Below, in pieces: positions 22,060 to 33,162 of a DNA stretch of 64,000 nt. Source of the stretch: Nemertoderma westbladi (Eukaryota > Xenacoelomorpha > Nemertodermatida > Nemertodermatidae). The notes under the pieces were generated by a model, which worked only from the letters and a program-made list of their open reading frames with translations, was not told the origin of the DNA and made no database searches. The position numbers were made by a program, and so were the translations under genes. The stretch is taken from assembly GCA_032718475.1 (NCBI GenBank), contig JAUCBJ010000498.1, positions 1 through 64,000 on the forward strand, written 5' to 3'. Within the stretch, counting starts at the first letter, position 1; every line of letters starts with the position of its first letter.

Positions 22060-23569
22060 TTCTTAATTTTTTGCAAAAAAAAAAAATTTTTAATTTTTGA
22101 CTAAATTAAGGTTCTGGTGCTCCAAATTCAATAAAATTGGTATATTCTTTTGTAATTTTTTTTTCTATCTTTTGAGAGGGGGTATTTTTGGCCCCAAAAA
22201 AAATGAAAAAAAAGGGCCAAAATTACGCGATATTTTTCGACCCTTAAAACTCGTTATTTTAATTATAAATGTTAAGAAAAAAGATAGTGGAGTTAATTTG
22301 CTACATTTTACGGGAACTTTTGGCGCAAAACGTTAAATTATAATGTAATGGCGATTTATTAAAAAAAAATTTTTCGTCACTTTTTTATAAGTAGTATATT
22401 TCACATAGTTCCAGTTATATAATAGCTATGGCGCTGTAACTACCGTTGAAAGATAGATAATTTGACGCTCTATAAGACTGTTTAAATAAGTCTCCCAGAC
22501 CTTATGTATTTTTCGAGTTCCCGCGAAGCGAGTTTGAAGCGTGAAATTATAATTTGGGCCCTAATTTTTTTAATATCGTTTGCGCGGCAAAACCAATCGA
22601 ATATTTGGATTCCCCGTATCGATATTAACCGTATAAACTGTACTTTAACCTTCAAGAGTCAAAAATAAAAAAGTTGTTAGTTATAAACTTTTTATTATTT
22701 TCTGGCCCTTTTTGGACCCCTTTGCCTACATAATTTGTATACCCCCATTCGATAGGAATGTAGCCCCTGTGGTCTTCTACGCTTTCCGAAAAAGAATTGG
22801 CAGATTCCTACTAGCGTTGTCGAATTAAAAAGTTTGGAAATAATAATTATGTAAAAAAGATGGAAAAAACGGACAAAGTTACGGCCCCTTTTTCCACCCG
22901 AAATATTAATAAATATCTTACCCCCATTCGATACGAAGGTAGTACCACTCTTCCCCTTTCCAACCGCGTTAATTTCGTCCCCGTACGATTAATATTAGCC
23001 GAGTCAGAGCGGATCCCGCAAAGCCATTTTGTCCGTTTTTTCAACTTTGACGGACAATTTCGGGAAAAAGGCGTGGTAATCTTTTTTGAAAAAAAAAACG
23101 AATTCACTAATTAATCCCTTCTATCGTATCCCGGCGTCGGTTAAGCAATAACCTAGGGTTTTTTCGAGCCACTGTAGAGCGCCTTTCAAAAAATTTTTAA
23201 AATTGTCAAAAAAAATGACGGTTTTTTGTCCGCCGTGTCCGTCGAGGGGATCGATTTGCTAATGTTAGAGTTGCTAATATCTTAGAATTCCGAGCCGCTC
23301 TCCTGGTGCGAAAATAAAAAAATTTGGTCTCTTCCTTCATCGAAAAGTCCCCCAGAATCCCAAGTTAACCTATATAGTTAGCGATGGCCTGCGGCTTTAG
23401 GAGCGGCCGCGGTATTCACCTCCCTCATAGCGGCCGCGGCGGTGTTGCGTCAAATGGAGAAATATTTATCCCACCATGCGTAGTGTAAAATAATGTTATT
23501 TTTTTATGAATCCTTAGAATTAGCTAAATTATTTCGCTGAGACATTGACATGGTAAATTATAATCCTAT
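22060..23569. other. Unrecognised moderately repetitive DNA
   Basis: No gene is supported. TACCCCCATTCGATA occurs near 22739 and again near 22919 within loosely similar 180-base stretches. AGCGGCCGCGG occurs twice within 40 bases at about 23402-23440 and is unusually GC-rich for the area. Open frames on both strands of 22847-23114 overlap and neither shows a known domain. Confidence 0.35.
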
Positions 23570-23740
23570 AAGATATGGACCTGATCATAGGCTGCGTCTT
23601 TGGGAAGACACAGACCATTCTACAGCTCTCCAGTCTACCGCTAGGGGGCGAAATGTCAAGTGAAAACCTTCTCTCATTATGTTATTTCTAATACCTTTTA
23701 GCTGATTATTGGCAGATGTCTACTACACCATAGGTTATAT
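23570..23740 (+). repeat. Single diverged satellite monomer with a CTCF-like word
   Basis: CTCTCCAGTCTACCGCTAGG followed by GGGCGAAATGTCAAG, then a TTTAGCTGATTATTGGCAGA region, matches the monomers at 33.4-34.7 kb. The word CCGCTAGGGGGCGA fits the vertebrate CTCF core better than those in the arrays. No element ends flank it. Confidence 0.6.
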
Positions 23741-23924
23741 AACCGTTGCGTATTTGCATTGGAAGGTATCTACTATAGAGTATATGCATCATCTTGTATT
23801 TATAGCCTGCCAAGTAAAGACGCTTTCGTTTGAGAGTACGCTGAGACTTCAAAGTTACAGTAATTAATTAATTTATTTATGTTTGAATTGTTGAATAAGT
23901 TTGTTATCTAGTTTAATAATAATT

Positions 23925-24215
23925 CAATATCATCAATTTCGAAACATCAATGACAGATCGGCAGTTAGATAACATTAGATTAATAACATTAGATTTAAGT
24001 GCCGCATTCGATACTGTTGACCATCATAAGTTGTCGATTTTAGAAAACGAAATAGGAGTTAGTGGTCCAGCTTTACAGTGGTTTGAATCTTATTTAATCG
24101 ATCGGCCACAGTATGTACGAATAGGAAATTCATTTTCTGAACAAAAAAGATTACGATTCGGAGTACTGCAAGGGTCTGTGTTGGGACCACTGCTCTTTGG
24201 GTGTGTACAATACAA
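23925..24215 (+). pseudogene. LINE RT fragment (motifs A-B)
   Basis: The frame reads ITLDLSAAFDTVDHHKL (motif A) and LRFGVLQGSVLGPLLF (motif B, PQG changed to LQG). It stops before the active-site Asp pair. The type is CR1/Jockey-like. Both ends are lost. Confidence 0.8.
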
Positions 24216-24387
24216 AGACCTAAGGCGTACAGCCGTAATACAGTAATCATAACCCGCCACCAGTGCATCATACAGCACCAGCACAGCATAGGCCTACTTA
24301 CTTACAGACTGACAGAAATACCACGGCAGTATGGTACTGCTATCAGGCTGTACGCTACTGTGTTTGACAGGGTTATACCACGGGGTC

Positions 24388-24592
24388 TTACTTTTGTACC
24401 AGGGTGAGTCTTACTTTTGTACCAGGGGGTCTTACTTTTGTACCAGGGGGGGGGGGGGTCTTACTTTTGTACCGGGGGGGGGGGTCTTAATTTTGTACCA
24501 GGGGGGTCTTACTTTTGTACCAGGGGGGGTGTTACTTTTGTACCGGGGGGGGGGGGGGGGTCTTACTTTTGTACCAGGGGGGTCCTGGGGGG
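24388..24592 (+). repeat. G-rich minisatellite
   Basis: About eight units of TCTTACTTTTGTACC followed by a G run of 4-14. The variable G-run length between constant cores points to slippage. It has strong G-quadruplex potential on the plus strand. Confidence 0.85.
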
Positions 24593-25525
24593 TGGGGTCA
24601 TATTGCACCGCTTCTAAAGTTTACAAATGTTTACGAAAACTTCTGATTTTTTGTTTGTACGTAGATCTCAGTAGTCTGAATCCGATTACTGATTCATATG
24701 AATCAGATTTTCAAAATATTTGAAAGTAACAATTTTCAGCAATCCATATTTCAATACAGGTTTTCTGGGGCGCTGAATCTATTGGAAAGTATTTAAAAAT
24801 GATCTGATTACTATAAATGGTAGTTTTAGTCCTCAAGTAGGCAAAAAATGAAAAAAAAAACAACTAATCAGCACTTTTCAGTTTAAACACAAAACTTTAA
24901 ATCAACTCAAATGGTGCTGTGCTATAAATTCACTTCTTTTAGGTTTTCTGGAGCGCTGATTCTTAAAGGAATACATTTCCAATGCTCTAGATCATTGCAA
25001 CTCTTATTTTTCTGCGTAAGATGGCAATTCTAGTGCTAGCACCAAATTTCGAACCCACTTCCCAAAAGTACAAAGAATATGATGTTCAGTGCTGTTTTTA
25101 TTTATTCCATGGGATTCAGTACCCTCATAAACACAGATAACGCAAGAAACAATATGATACTATCTATATTATCTATTCTATATATTACAATTTTTGTGCT
25201 AGCACCAAAATTTGGCACTCGCCGAAAAAAAGTTTGCTATTTCCACCACATTTTATATGTATTCCATCGAATTGCGATCACCAAAAAACCGATGTAACTC
25301 AAACATAGGGGCGTTACAGATCATAATCATGAAAAGTAATTTTCAAATAACGTCTCAAAAAGTGCCAAAAGTAGGGTTAAAAAATGTTGCTATAACTCGA
25401 GAAGTTCTCAATATTTTTAAAACTTTTTTCTTGTGTTTCACTATTAGGAAGACAAATTTTTGGGAAAAGTCATACAATTTCAGATTCCAAACAGCGCTTG
25501 TTTCTGAGTAATAGCAAAAATACAC
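24593..25525. other. Degenerate 180-bp tandem-like DNA
   Basis: GGTTTTCTGG(G/A)GCGCTGA occurs at about 24761 and 24944, and GTGCTAGCACCAAA occurs at about 25031 and 25197. The surrounding sequence is loosely similar. No gene is seen. Confidence 0.4.
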
Positions 25526-25543
25526 GGGGGGGGGGGGGGGGGG
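25526..25543 (+). repeat. Poly-G tract
   Basis: About 18 uninterrupted G. Similar tracts lie at about 2419, 27358, 48712 and 48778, with C tracts at about 4021, 17287 and 41202. Confidence 0.9.
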
Positions 25544-25545
25544 CT

Positions 25546-28100
25546 TCGTATTGATCTCCTTGGGTTTAACAGGGTTAAGCATTATTTCTACCACACCACA
25601 GTTACCACAAATTGAGAGAAATTAATTAAGTAATTAGTGTATGAAATTAACCACATCTATAATGTAATTTAATTAAAATAAAATAAACCTAAATTAAACA
25701 AAAAAACAACATTGGCCCGATCTGGCTTTGCACCCCATCCCCACAACGTCAAGTTACAAGCATATGTTACTGGGAAAATCAATTACTTATCAAAAAATTA
25801 TATTATACTGATCTTAAATATCTTTATATCTCTATATCTTTATTTATGTATACAGACAGTACTTATTTTATATAATAATAATAATACAATCAATGTCCAG
25901 TTGCAAATTCAGTCAGGTCAACTTAAGGTGGTTGGAGGGAGGAGGGAGGGAGGGGGGATCATAGATATGATCCTTTCATTCGAGCCCACACATGCATTGA
26001 ATGGTATTGGCGCCACAAAGATGTCACAGAAACTATCGTTCGGGTTTTGAAAAGCCTTTGTTTTACCAATAATGTGGTGGTAGCCATGGACTTGTATGTA
26101 TGTCGACTTACTACATCACTTTCCTGGTTACTGTCTTCCCATTTCCTGTTCTTCTTAATGCTGGTGTTGTCCAGAATAGAGGTGGTATTTCTTTTGTATT
26201 AGTTTCAATAGCTTTTATGTATTTAGCAAATTCTTGAGTTTTTATGAGATTGAGTTGCTTCGCCAGGACGACAATGAAGTTGTTTTATTTGCTATTACCA
26301 GCCTATTTTGAGGTGATTTGTGAACTCCTAAAAAAAGTGTACTTTATTTCACGCGCAATTAATGCAAAAAATTTAATTTAACGCGTAATAAATAAATTTT
26401 TACGTGTAAAAAAAGTATTTTAGCGAGTGAAAATATTAGCGAATAAAATTTGATCTGTGCCTGAATGATATGGACATAACAACATCCGAAACAACGAGTC
26501 CTTTCTGTAGCAGACAACCATAATTAGGATAATTCGAAAAAACGGCATTTGGAAAGCGGCGTAAATAAATTGTAAAACTTAAAGGTTTTATGGGAAGTGA
26601 CAGTCAATTAGGATTATACTGAATGGTAAAACTGATAGAGCATGAGATGACGACAAAGTTCGCTTAAAATTATTTCAATATCAATTAATTATTCTAGCAG
26701 ACCACTACAATAATATGATAGTAACATGTTTCTTAAATTGATTTTCCATTGCTGTTGGTTTGGTAACGATTTAGCAGCTGCAGGAGTTCCTGTCAAACTG
26801 TCCGATTATATCACAGCTTTGAAGTTGAAGATGTACAAATGCACAATATATTTAAGGGATACATACCGCCTGTTGCAGAATCGTAACTGGCTTATTCTAC
26901 CCAATATATTTAGCTCTTGGAACTAATTACTATTAACAGCTACGCTGATTCAACGGTTGTTAACAGCAAACCAATGTGGGCGGCTAGTGAGATTATCGGG
27001 AATTATAAATAGGGTAAAACTGTAACAGGCAATGTGCTCATCACATGGAGTTTACGTGGGGAACATCCTAATCTCCTCCATACCAAATATTGCTCTTAAA
27101 TGTTGAGATTATATCAGAGGGAGCTAATACTACCTCAAGTCATATAAACTTTTATAAAGAATATATATATATATATAAAGAATAACTGCGGTGTAACTGG
27201 CGCAATACCGACGGAGACACCTTTTTCAAAATCTTGTAGCTAAAGAATGAAAGCAAAAATAAAAATTCTAGCTCACCCAGCAAGGAGGATGGAGGTGAAA
27301 CTATATCTGTTTCAAATTTCATGCTATCTCATTAAGATTTATTTGTAGAAAAATTTGGGGGGGGGGGGGGGGGGGTCCAGGTACTTCAATAACGCAACTA
27401 TATTCCAGGACATGGTGTACTACCATAGTACTTGGTGACCTGGCACTCAGTTCTATGATATTACCTGTTGGCAGGTAGTACATGGTGTGCCTCCTACACC
27501 TAAATGTGGTCAACATGCATCGATCATATATACCGGTTCGAAATTTGTATCGTTTTGATCAGCAACGTATCAAAATAACTGTTATTCAATTAAGTATTTT
27601 TTTAAACATTCAAGCAAGTAAAAATGATTACCGGTAGGTATGTCAAACTATGTATAACACTAAGAAGCAACATGACCTAGACGCGAAGGCATTCTCAAGA
27701 GGCCAAACTAGGAAATGCCACTGGAAAAGAAATCCCAAAGGGAGAAAGAACAACCGTATGAAATGAAAAGAGACGCATATTGTACAGTAACTGACCACTG
27801 GAAAGCAGCACCACAAACTTGGGCCTATCACATTTCTGCTTGTAGGTGACTTGCTTGGCATTTGCAAAACAGGCCGTAGTGGGGGTCGTGCAACCACTTT
27901 GAAATGTTTAAACAGTTCACGCCAGTCAATCAACCAACGTATATTGGGGTGGCCGAGATGTGTCATGATGAAATGGTTGTGCATGTGCAACAGACTTGTC
28001 GTATGACAAGCTATCTTTTGGCTATCTTTGGCAGTCACATCCTGGCGCTGCCCCACCTGTTCAAACGAGTGTTAGTTGGTGTGTCCAACATTTTCTCCCT
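25546..28100. other. No supported gene; G tract and one arm of a dispersed repeat
   Basis: A run of about 21 G lies at about 27358-27378 and an (AT)n run at about 27163-27175. A minus-strand frame of 137 codons (28056-27643) has no recognised domain. The segment 27960-28100 resembles the inverse of 30690-30800, including TTGGTGTGTCCAACA, so part of this area is a dispersed repeat. Confidence 0.35.
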
Positions 28101-28171
28101 TAAGGTCTGTTTACAAAATTAAGTTGCTAGTTGCCGAAAAACTAAAGTTGTCACGTGTAATCAGGTCTTAA
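28101..28171. mobile_element. Miniature copy of the AAGGCCTG MITE (about 71 bp)
   Basis: It begins TTAAGGTCTGTTTACA and ends TCACGTGTAATCAGGTCTTAA. Its inner part (AAGTTGCTAGTTGCCGA) matches the element at 44309-44693. It is an internal-deletion derivative keeping little more than the two ends. Confidence 0.6.
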
Positions 28172-28404
28172 GAAGGGGGGCAGAATGAATAAATGATGTT
28201 GTTGTAGGCAAGAATGGCAGATACTGGCGCAGTTTGGATGTTGTGAAAACAAACTAAATTACCGTGTTCAAGACCTGGCTATGAGACCACGTAACTTTCA
28301 AACAAACAGATCAGTGGCCTCGGTACTCAAACTTATAGATAAAACGGCTGGTACCGCGCCCCCATCACAACTGATCCACTAGCAGTAGTCCTAGCGGATT
28401 GGAC

Positions 28405-28858
28405 TACTGCTACTAGTACTACTACTAGGATCACATGCTGCATTGCAGCTGCATTTTTAAGAATGTTGTGCCGGCTTGTCGACAAAATTGCGCCGCCACA
28501 ACTCCCTATCACCCATGATATTTGCTAGATCATCCGCATCTTCAAGGCCAGTGTCCTTTAAGATGCGTCTCAAGAAAGTCATGGGCTGTCCACCATGCTT
28601 ATTCACTCCATGAGGCTGCCAAAGTACAAGATTATGCACTGGCTGGTACTCACGGCAAAAGCAATGTCCTTCAAAGCGGAGGCGGATTTGTTCTAGTGTC
28701 AAGCTTGGGGGAACCAATGAGACACCTCCAATGTTATATAGTGTCTGGTTGGAGATGTGTGCATTGTACTTGACACAATGAACCCGGCGTAGCATTCTTG
28801 TGAATGTGCGATCCAGAGATTTGGTGTCCTCAGCAGTTAGAGCCCAGCATGAACGCCC
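28405..28858 (-). mobile_element. LINE family A, 5'-truncated copy
   Basis: Minus orientation, with the (TAG)n tail at the left end (about 28405-28430) and the frame from 28795 to 28457 (MLRRVHCVKYNAHISNQTLY to FVDKPAQHS). Upstream coding reaches about 28850, where it is truncated in the codons for the GSPCW region. The frame is intact, so the insertion is fairly young. Confidence 0.85.
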
Positions 28859-29075
28859 ATGCTGCTAGCTCGTGTTGAACCAATGCATCAGTATACTGGT
28901 GGTAGCCAAGAAGCTTCTCATTCTTCAAGCATCCCCCACCACGGTATGGAGTCAGTTTGTTTTCACAACATCCAAACTGCGACAGTTTCTCCCATGGGGT
29001 TCAGTTTAAATTGTATAAGATAGTGACAAGCCGACTTGAGAGCGTCGCAATGATCTATTACAAGGGGGCTGGTAG

Positions 29076-30561
29076 TACTATTTATTTACATAATTGTGTG
29101 CAAAGTAGCACTTAGCAGCGTTATGACCCGAGTTTATTTATGTGCCGAGCGAGCGCAGCGAGGGAGGTTTACATAAATATACAAGGGTCTTTAACTCTGA
29201 AAAGTGACCTTTGCATGCAATGATGTATGTAATTTTGTTACATTATGTCAACTTATCAGCGTTCGGTATGTGAAGAAAGGATTTTATGGATACTCATTTA
29301 TACATTTAATCATGTACTATATCGAATATAAGTTAAATTGAGTCGCCGTCTGTGTCCGTTCAGTTTTACTGAACACTGTCGCCATTTTCTTTGGTCATTT
29401 TCTCTAAAGTGTCTTCTATTGGACGTTTCGCCATAATGGATTACAGTAAACGTTAAACAATTACAGTATTTACATACAGTAGCTAGTCCCGTCACTGAAA
29501 ACTGGATAATAAAGTAGCACTCATTAACATAAATAGAAATAATACATTCTGGAATACCGTAATTGAAGTTGTTTCCATGGCATTGATTACTTTGCAGCGT
29601 TCCGTCCTATAGGCCGCAACGCTGCAAAGTAGTACTTTGCAGCGTTACGAGTAATTCACCAGAGCGCTGTTAAGTTGACATAATGTAACAAAGGAGTTTT
29701 AATAGCCCCGTAAGATAATTAAAAGTTAATTAATTAATTAAACGGCCTATATATTTCTCCGCGTTGGGGTATCGTCAGGCCCTGTTATCCCACTTAGTTA
29801 ATTATTTTTGTTACATTATGTCAACTTATCAGCGTTCTGGTGAATTACTCGTAACGCTGCAAGGTACTACTTTGCAACGTTGCGGCCTATAGGACGGAAC
29901 GCTGCAAAGTAATCAATGACATGGAAACAACTTCGATTACGGTATTCCAGAATGTATTATTTCCATTTATGTTAATGAGTGCTGCTTTATTATTCAGTTT
30001 GCAGTGTCGGGACTAGCTACTGCATGTAAATAATTGTTTTACGTGTGCTGTAATCCATTATGAAACGTCCAACGAAATGAATATGAAACGCGAAACGTCC
30101 AATAGGAGACACTTTAGAGAAAATGACCAAAGAAAATGGCGACAGTGTTCATTAAAACTGAACGGAAACTATGTTTGCTTCAGTCGACTATAGTCAAGAT
30201 GGATTAATGATTTATCACATCCAAGCAGGAGATAACTTCCAATAAACTTTAATTATATTTAAATGTATAATTAATACTGTGTACCTGTTAATAAATTTCA
30301 CTTATATTCGATATAGTACATGATTAAAATGTATAAATGAGCATCCATAAAATTCTTTATCCACATAGCGAACGCTGATAAGTTGACATAATGTAACAAA
30401 TTTACATACATCATTGTGTGCAAAGGTCACTTTTCAGCGTTAAAGACCCTTGTTTATTTATGTAAACCTCCCTCGCTGCGCTCGCTCGGTACATATATAA
30501 ACTCGGGTCATAACGCTGCTAAGTGCTACTTTGCAAACAATGGTGTAAATAGTAAATAGTA
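29076..30561. mobile_element. Foldback element: 1.5-kb imperfect palindrome
   Basis: The left arm (29076-29698) and right arm (29808-30561) are inverted copies, with a spacer of about 110 bp. Both ends start TACTATTTA and continue to TGCAAAGTAGCACTTAGCAG. The right arm is about 130 bp longer because of an insert near 30140-30250. GCTGCAAAGTA recurs inside, and AACGCTGCAAAGTA-G-TACTTTGCAGCGTT (29617-29645) is itself a perfect 14-bp palindrome. No ORF of note. It may be a foldback or MULE-like non-autonomous element; superfamily unknown. Confidence 0.75.
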
Positions 30562-32210
30562 TTTTAATTGTCTTACGGGGCTATTAAGACTCTTGTCCCA
30601 CCAGACCCTAGTAAAAGTTTCTCTCATCACTGAAACATCCTTTCCCGGACATTCTTGCGTTTAATATTGTATATTCATTCTCTTTTCCCTCTTCTAAGGG
30701 GGAATGTTGGACACACCATCCAACACTTATTTGATCGCGTTAGACAGCACCAGGTTGGGACAGCTGAAGATGGCATTACAGTACGACACAACCACATCAA
30801 GACTCATCGGTATTCCTTTTAATGCCTCGGTACAATTACACCGACGGACCTACTAATTAACGGGAGCTAATCATCCATGCCCACCCACGGCCAGTAAACG
30901 AACGGTATGTCGTGTAGGATTCATAAAAATATCATAAAATTGGTAACCGGAGGGTATCAGTTACAGAGTTTCGTCCCACAGTGGAATGAAAATAATTTAT
31001 CCGCGGTCTAAAGTTCCGAGGTATTTTTATCCCATGGGGTTAAATTATTTTGGGATGGAAATACAGCGTAATGAAAGGTTTATATACTGTAGTAACACAA
31101 TACAATGTCGACAATACAATACCTGCCCTCCTGATGCAATCATGTTGATAGTACCAACATACACCATCTCTTGGAATATAGTGTGGTAATGCACCGATAT
31201 GACCCACCCATTACCTTTTTTTTTACAAATTTTAATGAGGTACGGTAGCATGACATTTGAAACCGAGATTGTTTGATATCCCGACCACGTTTATAGCTAC
31301 AAGCGTTTGATAAAACTGTTTCCGTCGTTATTGCACCAAGGGATACACTGCCACCCCATTCCCCCCTCACCAACCCCCCCACACCCTTATCATAATCCAG
31401 GTTCAGGCACTTCCCCCCGCCTGGCGTTTTTTATGAAGAATTTTGCAAGTACATTATTGCTTTGGTGGTTCATAATCGCGTTACAAAGATTCAGATCGAT
31501 TCTATGCGTGGTATTCGATATATTTCGTTTTTTTTTTTATATTATTTTGTCGCGAAATTAAATGTATTTAGACATTCATTGACAGCTGTGGCAAATTAAT
31601 ACATAGATTGGGATTTAGGAGTATTATTGGGCCCATTAGAATACAAATCAAAGGCAGCCTTAATTAATTAGAAAAGCCAGCAAGCTAGCTATAAAGACAA
31701 ACTTAGTGTAATTGGGTCCCTCCCCATTGAACAGCTTTGCTTACAGTCTGAGAGAGAGAAATCCCAGCCCCTAAATGTCATTATGAACCTAACATTTGAA
31801 CGACCCTGCTCTTATAATTCAATCAGCTGGCCTCCCACCTAACATAGCTGTAATTAACCAAATAGATATTCCCATAGGATTCACTGGGAAGAGATATTCA
31901 GCTGACAGGGTAATACATTTAAAAGGAAACTAAATTTATTATTTGGCTCTATTCGTTGTTATTTATCTGGGTGTGCATCATGGGCATTTTCTATAAATAT
32001 TCGGTAATCTTATCTTATATCATGTAAACGAGTGGTGGGTCATCATTTACCTTTTTGATGCATTTTATAATATATTACTTTATTAATAAAAATAATTTTA
32101 TTAATTTAAAATAAAAAAAAAAATATATATCTTGTAAACGTGCTTGATAATTAAATTATTTGCTTCATATTATATTTTTGTTAGTGGTAGCAAAGTTTCA
32201 TTTTTTATTA
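30562..32210. other. No gene seen
   Basis: The first 30 bases repeat the spacer of the foldback element in inverse orientation (TCTTACGGGGCTATTAAGAC). TGTTGGACACACCATCCAACA at about 30704 is a palindrome shared with 28.07 kb. The rest is AT-rich DNA with no coding potential that I can support. Confidence 0.35.
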
Positions 32211-32223
32211 TGTGGGGCGAGCC
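32211..32223 (+). mobile_element. Orphan 5' terminus of the satellite-element family
   Basis: TGTGGGGCGAGCC followed by ACAAAGTCAGC matches the 5' end at 33163 for its first 15 or so bases. No satellite or 3' end follows before the next copy, so this is a stub or a decayed copy. Confidence 0.5.
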
Positions 32224-32828
32224 ACAAAGTCAGCTAGCTTCACGCCTTACAGTTTAGACAATTGTTTAGTTTATTTACTGCTAACTGACATAGTTCATTT
32301 GTAATAGTCTTGGCTAGGATTCTTCCTCCGGGCTCATTCCAGCCAGCTTGCTGGCTTTCTAGTTTTTATATTGACGATAGAGTTTGTCGAATTCGAAGGC
32401 AAAGATCGGTTAAAATTTTATTTCTCATCGATTTTTAATGTTTACCGAGACTTTTTTAATTTTTGATTCAATTTTATATTTTTTCAATTTTATGTGTATT
32501 TATATTTTTGTATTTATATCTTATTATAATTTAAAATTTAGACCCATTTTTTATGTACAGACTAGACTGGATAGTAGATACACCCAATAAAGTATAAAGT
32601 AAAGTAAGCTAAAAAGATGCTTAAACCATATTAAACTAACAACCCCAGTATCTATTTTACGGTATATTAGTTTATTGGTGTTCAACCGATTCTTGCTTCG
32701 CTAATATTAATGACATGACATGCCGTCAAGCCGGGTGCTAATGGATGAAACATCATCACATCAGATAGTATTAGGGAATGAAGGTCAGCACCCGCAAGCA
32801 AAAATAAGTAAGTATATATAAATGCTAG
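32224..32828. other. No gene seen
   Basis: AT-rich DNA following the orphan 5' terminus. CCAGCCAGCTTGCTGGC at about 32340 is a short inverted repeat. Confidence 0.3.
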
Positions 32829-32860
32829 TTTTCTGACGATATTATAGTCCTTCTTCAGGC
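32829..32860 (-). ncRNA. Degenerate hammerhead-like core
   Basis: On the minus strand CTGAAGA (the CUGANGA core) is followed by AGGAC...GTC, a short stem, and then GAAA, the order of the hammerhead ribozyme core found in Penelope-like terminal repeats and retrozymes. Stem II is weak and I could not confirm stems I and III, so activity is doubtful. Confidence 0.25.
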
Positions 32861-32861
32861 T

Positions 32862-33157
32862 AATATACAATATAACCGTTAGAACTGAGCAGATCATATA
32901 ACTGAAAGTTTTAAATTTCCCGCCAATTGTAAAGGTTATACTATGCTTGATTACACTGTACATATGGTAATGTAGGTGTGAGCTACTGTAGGTGCACGCT
33001 GGTAAATATTAATACATTGAAAAAAAGGTAACAATGAAATATAATTATGCTATGCATGAATATTAATAATATGTATAAATCGTGGTAAGTATGTAGAGTA
33101 GGTGCACTCAGTTATATGTTCTGCTCAGTTCTGTTAACGGTTATATTGGATATATTG
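32862..33157. repeat. MITE-like inverted repeat
   Basis: CAATATAACCGTTAGAACTG (about 32870) recurs inverted at about 33110-33150 (ATATGTTCTGCTCAGTTCTG and onwards). The arms are about 45 bp around a 195-bp centre. The right arm ends just before the satellite element at 33163. Confidence 0.6.
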
Positions 33158-33162
33158 TATGA

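Noticed and set aside
27643-28056. 137-codon minus frame as a host gene exon
   Set aside because: No recognised domain, and part of it overlaps a dispersed repeat with an inverted copy at 30.7 kb.
32682-32963. 93-codon minus frame with hydrophobic runs
   Set aside because: It overlaps a MITE arm and a hammerhead-like core and has no domain; better explained as repeat DNA.
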